This document shows, piece by piece, positions 61,634 to 64,000 of a stretch of DNA of 64,000 nt. The position numbers and the translations under genes were made by a program. Origin of the DNA: JAGTRP01 sp035255045. Lineage in GTDB: Bacteria > Pseudomonadota > Gammaproteobacteria > Burkholderiales > Rhodocyclaceae. Under the pieces are notes generated by a model. The model did not search any database. It saw only the letters and a list, made by a program, of their open reading frames with translations, and was not told the DNA's origin. How positions within the stretch are numbered: position 1 is the first letter of the stretch; every line of letters begins with the position of its first letter. Where the stretch lies: positions 123,810 through 187,809 of the forward strand of contig DATFAA010000054.1 in assembly GCA_035255045.1 (NCBI GenBank), read 5' to 3'.

Positions 61634-62743
61634 ATGGGCAACGACAACATTCCGGTCCAGAAACGTTCCGTGGCCCGTCCGGCCACCAGCCGGGCCCGGC
61701 AGCGGCCGGTGGCGAAGGGCGACGTGGCGACCTCGACGACTCCCGCCGGCATCGAGAACTTCGCCGTCGGCGCCGCCGTGGATGCGGCCCAGGAGGTCCG
61801 CCTCGCCGCCCTGCGGGACATCCTGGCCGACGTCCCGGCCGAGGAGGCGGTGGCCCTCCTCAAGGGGCTCCTGAAGCAGCAGAAGGTGGCGGCCGGGGTC
61901 CTGGAGGCCAACCCGGACGACGAGCTGGCGGCTGACTGGCGGGACGGCGGCTACCCCTACAAGAACCTCATGCAGCGGCGCAATTACGAGCGCCAGAAGT
62001 ACCGCCTGCAGGTGGAACTCCTCAAGCTCCAGGCCTGGGTCAAGGAAACCGGGCAGAAGGTGGTGATCCTGTTCGAGGGCCGGGACGCCGCCGGCAAGGG
62101 CGGCACCATCAAGCGCTTCATGGAGAACCTCAACCCCCGGGGCGCCCGGGTGGTGGCCCTGGAAAAGCCCACCGAGACAGAGCAGGGCCAGTGGTACTTC
62201 CAGCGCTACGTGCAGCACCTGCCGACCCACGGCGAGATCGTCCTCTTCGACCGCTCCTGGTACAACCGGGCCGGGGTCGAACGGGTCATGGGCTTCTGCA
62301 GCGATCACGAATACAGCGAATTCATGCGCCAGGTGCCGGAATTCGAGCGCATGCTGGCCCGCAACGGCATCCACCTCGTCAAGTTCTGGTTCTCGGTGAG
62401 CCGGGAGGAGCAGCGCCGCCGCTTCAAGGAGCGCAAGGTCCATCCCCTCAAGCAGTGGAAGCTCTCCCCCATCGACATGGCTTCCCTGGACAAGTGGGCG
62501 GACTACACCAAGGCCAAGGAAGCCATGTTCTTCTACACCGACACCGCCGATGCCCCGTGGACGGTGATCAAGTCCGACTGCAAGAAGCGGGCGCGCCTCA
62601 ACGCCATGCGCTACATCCTCCACAAGCTGCCCTATGCCAGCAAGGACACCGGCCGCATCGGCAACCTCGACCCCCTGATCGTCGGCCGTGCCCACATCGT
62701 CTACGAGCGCGGCGAGAAGCAGCTCGGCGCGCCCCTCCTGTGA
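61634..62743 (+). CDS. ppk2: Polyphosphate kinase 2 (PPK2 family)
   Basis: 369-residue enzyme that transfers phosphate between polyphosphate and nucleotides, usually making GTP/ATP from GDP/ADP. The single PPK2 domain (about residues 110-350) has Walker A-like LFEGRDAAGKGGTIKRF near residue 151, DRSWYNRAGVERVMGF (Walker B) and FWFSVSREEQRRRFKER (lid). YKNLMQRRNYERQKYRLQ precedes it. The first 110 residues are a Ser/Ala/Arg-rich and then helical extension. It is a one-domain class I or III type; nucleotide preference is uncertain. The deaminase gene follows 14 bp later. Confidence 0.95.
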   Translation: MGNDNIPVQKRSVARPATSRARQRPVAKGDVATSTTPAGIENFAVGAAVDAAQEVRLAALRDILADVPAEEAVALLKGLLKQQKVAAGVLEANPDDELAADWRDGGYPYKNLMQRRNYERQKYRLQVELLKLQAWVKETGQKVVILFEGRDAAGKGGTIKRFMENLNPRGARVVALEKPTETEQGQWYFQRYVQHLPTHGEIVLFDRSWYNRAGVERVMGFCSDHEYSEFMRQVPEFERMLARNGIHLVKFWFSVSREEQRRRFKERKVHPLKQWKLSPIDMASLDKWADYTKAKEAMFFYTDTADAPWTVIKSDCKKRARLNAMRYILHKLPYASKDTGRIGNLDPLIVGRAHIVYERGEKQLGAPLL

Positions 62744-62757
62744 ACCCGGGAGCAGCC

Positions 62758-63216
62758 ATGGACCCCTTCATGCAGGCCGCCATCGACGAAGCCCGCCAGG
62801 GCCTGGCCGAGGGCGGCATCCCCATCGGCTCGGTGATCGTGCACCGGGGCCGCATCATCGGCCGCGGCCACAACCGGCGAGTGCAGCAGGGCAGCGCCAT
62901 CCGCCACGGGGAGATGGATGCCCTGGAGAACGCCGGCCGCCAGCCGGCCAGCGTCTATCGGGATTCGGTGCTGTACACCACCCTTTCGCCCTGCGCCATG
63001 TGCAGCGGGGCCATCCTCCTCTACGGTATCCCCCGGGTCGTGATTGGCGAGAACCGCACCTTCCTGGGCGAGGAAGACCTGCTGCGCTCCCGGGGCGTGC
63101 AGGTGGAGGTGCTGCAGGATGCGGCCTGCGTGGCGCTGATGGAGGACTTCATCGCCCGCCGGCCGGAACTGTGGAACGAGGATATCGGGGAAGTCGGCGG
63201 CGAGCCCGGCCGCTGA
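62758..63216 (+). CDS. Cytosine deaminase, yeast FCY1-like (CDA fold)
   Basis: 152-residue zinc-dependent deaminase. HGEMDALE (His50, Glu52) and SPCAMCSGA (Cys79, Cys82) form the active site with the 29- and 3-residue spacing found in Saccharomyces cytosine deaminase Fcy1. IPRVVIGENRTFLGEE and the C-terminal FIARRPELWNEDIGE also match Fcy1 closely, more than tRNA adenosine deaminase TadA or guanine deaminase. The likely reaction is cytosine to uracil plus ammonia (pyrimidine salvage). Start ATG at 62758 follows GGGAGCAG. Cotranscription with ppk2 is likely. Confidence 0.9.
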   Translation: MDPFMQAAIDEARQGLAEGGIPIGSVIVHRGRIIGRGHNRRVQQGSAIRHGEMDALENAGRQPASVYRDSVLYTTLSPCAMCSGAILLYGIPRVVIGENRTFLGEEDLLRSRGVQVEVLQDAACVALMEDFIARRPELWNEDIGEVGGEPGR

Positions 63217-63247
63217 TACCGGACCCTTCCAGTCGGAGCGCAATGCC

Positions 63248-63934
63248 ATGAATACCGAAGCCGGCCGGGGCAGGAAGCACTGCCAGATCTGCGGCAGCAC
63301 CCATGCCGCCAAGCTGCGTTCGGCGGCCATCGTCCGCCCGGTCATCGCCGACCTCATCCGGCGCGAGACGGGCGACTGGAATCCCGCCGGCTGGGTCTGC
63401 GTGGACGACCTGCAGCGCTTCCAGCACCGCTACGTGGAGGAGGTGCTCAAGGCCGAGAAGGGCGAGCTGACCCAGCTCGAGCAGGAAGTGCTGGAAAGCA
63501 TGCAGACCCAGGAAACCCTGTCCGTGAACGCCGACGAGGAATTCGGCGCCAGCCTCGCCTTCGGGGAGCGGCTGGCCGACCGGATGGCCGACTTCGGCGG
63601 CAGCTGGACCTTCCTGATGCTGTTCGCCGCCCTGCTGGCGGGCTGGGTGGTCCTCAACACCTACGTGTTGGCGACGCGCCCCTTCGACCCCTATCCCTTC
63701 ATCCTCCTCAATCTCTGCCTGTCCTGCCTGGCCGCCGTCCAGGCCCCCATCATCATGATGAGCCAGAACCGGCAGGACAAGAAAGACCGCCTGCGCGGCG
63801 AACTGGATTACGACGTGAATCGGCGCGCCCACACCGAGATCCAGGGCTTGGCGCACAAGCTCAATCTGCTGGGTGACCGGCTCGGCGACGTGGAAGATAT
63901 TCTGCGCGGAAGGAGCTCGCCCTCCGGCGACTAG
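63248..63934 (+). CDS. DUF1003 membrane protein with N-terminal zinc-ribbon-like motif
   Basis: 228-residue protein. HCQICGSTHAAK near residue 11 with CVDD near 51 looks like part of a metal-binding or domain-specific Cys motif. Two hydrophobic helices (about residues 121-142 and 153-172) are bounded by the DUF1003 signature GERLADRMADFGGSWTFLM and PYPFILLNLCLSCLAAVQAP, then MSQNRQDKKDRLRGELDYDVN. Function is unknown for the family. The last four bases overlap the convergent gene at the window end. Confidence 0.9.
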   Translation: MNTEAGRGRKHCQICGSTHAAKLRSAAIVRPVIADLIRRETGDWNPAGWVCVDDLQRFQHRYVEEVLKAEKGELTQLEQEVLESMQTQETLSVNADEEFGASLAFGERLADRMADFGGSWTFLMLFAALLAGWVVLNTYVLATRPFDPYPFILLNLCLSCLAAVQAPIIMMSQNRQDKKDRLRGELDYDVNRRAHTEIQGLAHKLNLLGDRLGDVEDILRGRSSPSGD

Positions 63935-63999
63935 TTGCCCGTCTTCAGCCAGCCTTCACGGATCTTGAGTTGGTCCGGAGTTGGAGCCGCCGCATCGAC
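63931..63999 (-). CDS. C-terminal fragment of an unidentified protein (continues beyond window)
   Basis: The last 22 codons of a minus-strand frame, ending PDQLKIREGWLKTGN and TAG, overlap the DUF1003 stop by 4 bp. Codon use fits the region, but the fragment is too short to name or to prove. The rest lies outside the window. Confidence 0.4.
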   Translation of the reverse strand, partial: VDAAAPTPDQLKIREGWLKTGN

Positions 64000-64000
64000 C

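Overview
The window is high-GC DNA from a facultatively anaerobic betaproteobacterium. It most resembles the Rhodocyclales (Azospira/Dechloromonas/Thauera type). The reasons are the yicC-gmk-rpoZ-spoT core block, periplasmic nitrate reduction, many c-type cytochromes, and a dense set of c-di-GMP, chemotaxis and two-component genes. This placement is inferred from gene content only; no rRNA or tRNA is present. I see no transposase, integrase, phage gene or CRISPR array, and most genes sit in tight, often overlapping operons.

Layout. 1-5421 (+): yicC (3' part), gmk, rpoZ, spoT, dadA, tatD. 5384-8925 (-): a diheme cytochrome c peroxidase coupled to a PAS-GGDEF-EAL protein. 9141-14321 (+): napDAGHB with no napC, closed by a strong terminator. 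An FNR-type box lies between the divergent ccp and nap genes. 14562-16425: a chemoreceptor and a small membrane protein. 16688-29931 (+): a complete Tad/Flp pilus locus with two pilins, prepilin peptidase, a wHTH-like/AAA+ ATPase, CpaB, secretin, small lipoprotein, three pseudopilin-type proteins, TadZ, TadA, TadB, TadC and a TadD-LytR_C protein. A membrane diguanylate cyclase follows.

31448-42276 (+): a compact hybrid type II secretion / type IV pilus machine (F, E, PilM-, N-, O-, P-like, lipoprotein secretin with TPRs, three pseudopilins). It runs by overlapping frames into an undecaprenyl-phosphate sugar-phosphate transferase and a lytic transglycosylase. 42631-46643 (+): two related histidine kinases, one with a PocR sensor domain. 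46666-51312 (-): an operon for the oxygen-binding cytochrome SHP, its diheme partner, a cytochrome b561, a QseBC-type two-component system and a cation diffusion facilitator. A PmrA/QseB-type direct repeat lies in front of it.

51464-63934: a Vgb-like beta-propeller (+); a histidine kinase and receiver-TPR protein (-); phosphoketolase with an unknown upstream gene (-); a CZB-domain chemoreceptor overlapping a globin-coupled GGDEF-EAL protein (-); PPK2 (+); a cytosine deaminase of the yeast FCY1 type (+); and a DUF1003 membrane protein (+).

The common theme is surface behaviour and redox sensing. Two pseudopilus machines and a polysaccharide initiator sit among c-di-GMP enzymes, chemoreceptors and heme proteins that can sense or use O2, peroxide, NO or nitrate. 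The least explained parts are the secretion/polysaccharide hybrid operon, the AAA+ ATPase inside the Tad locus, and the SHP operon with its own regulator and metal exporter.
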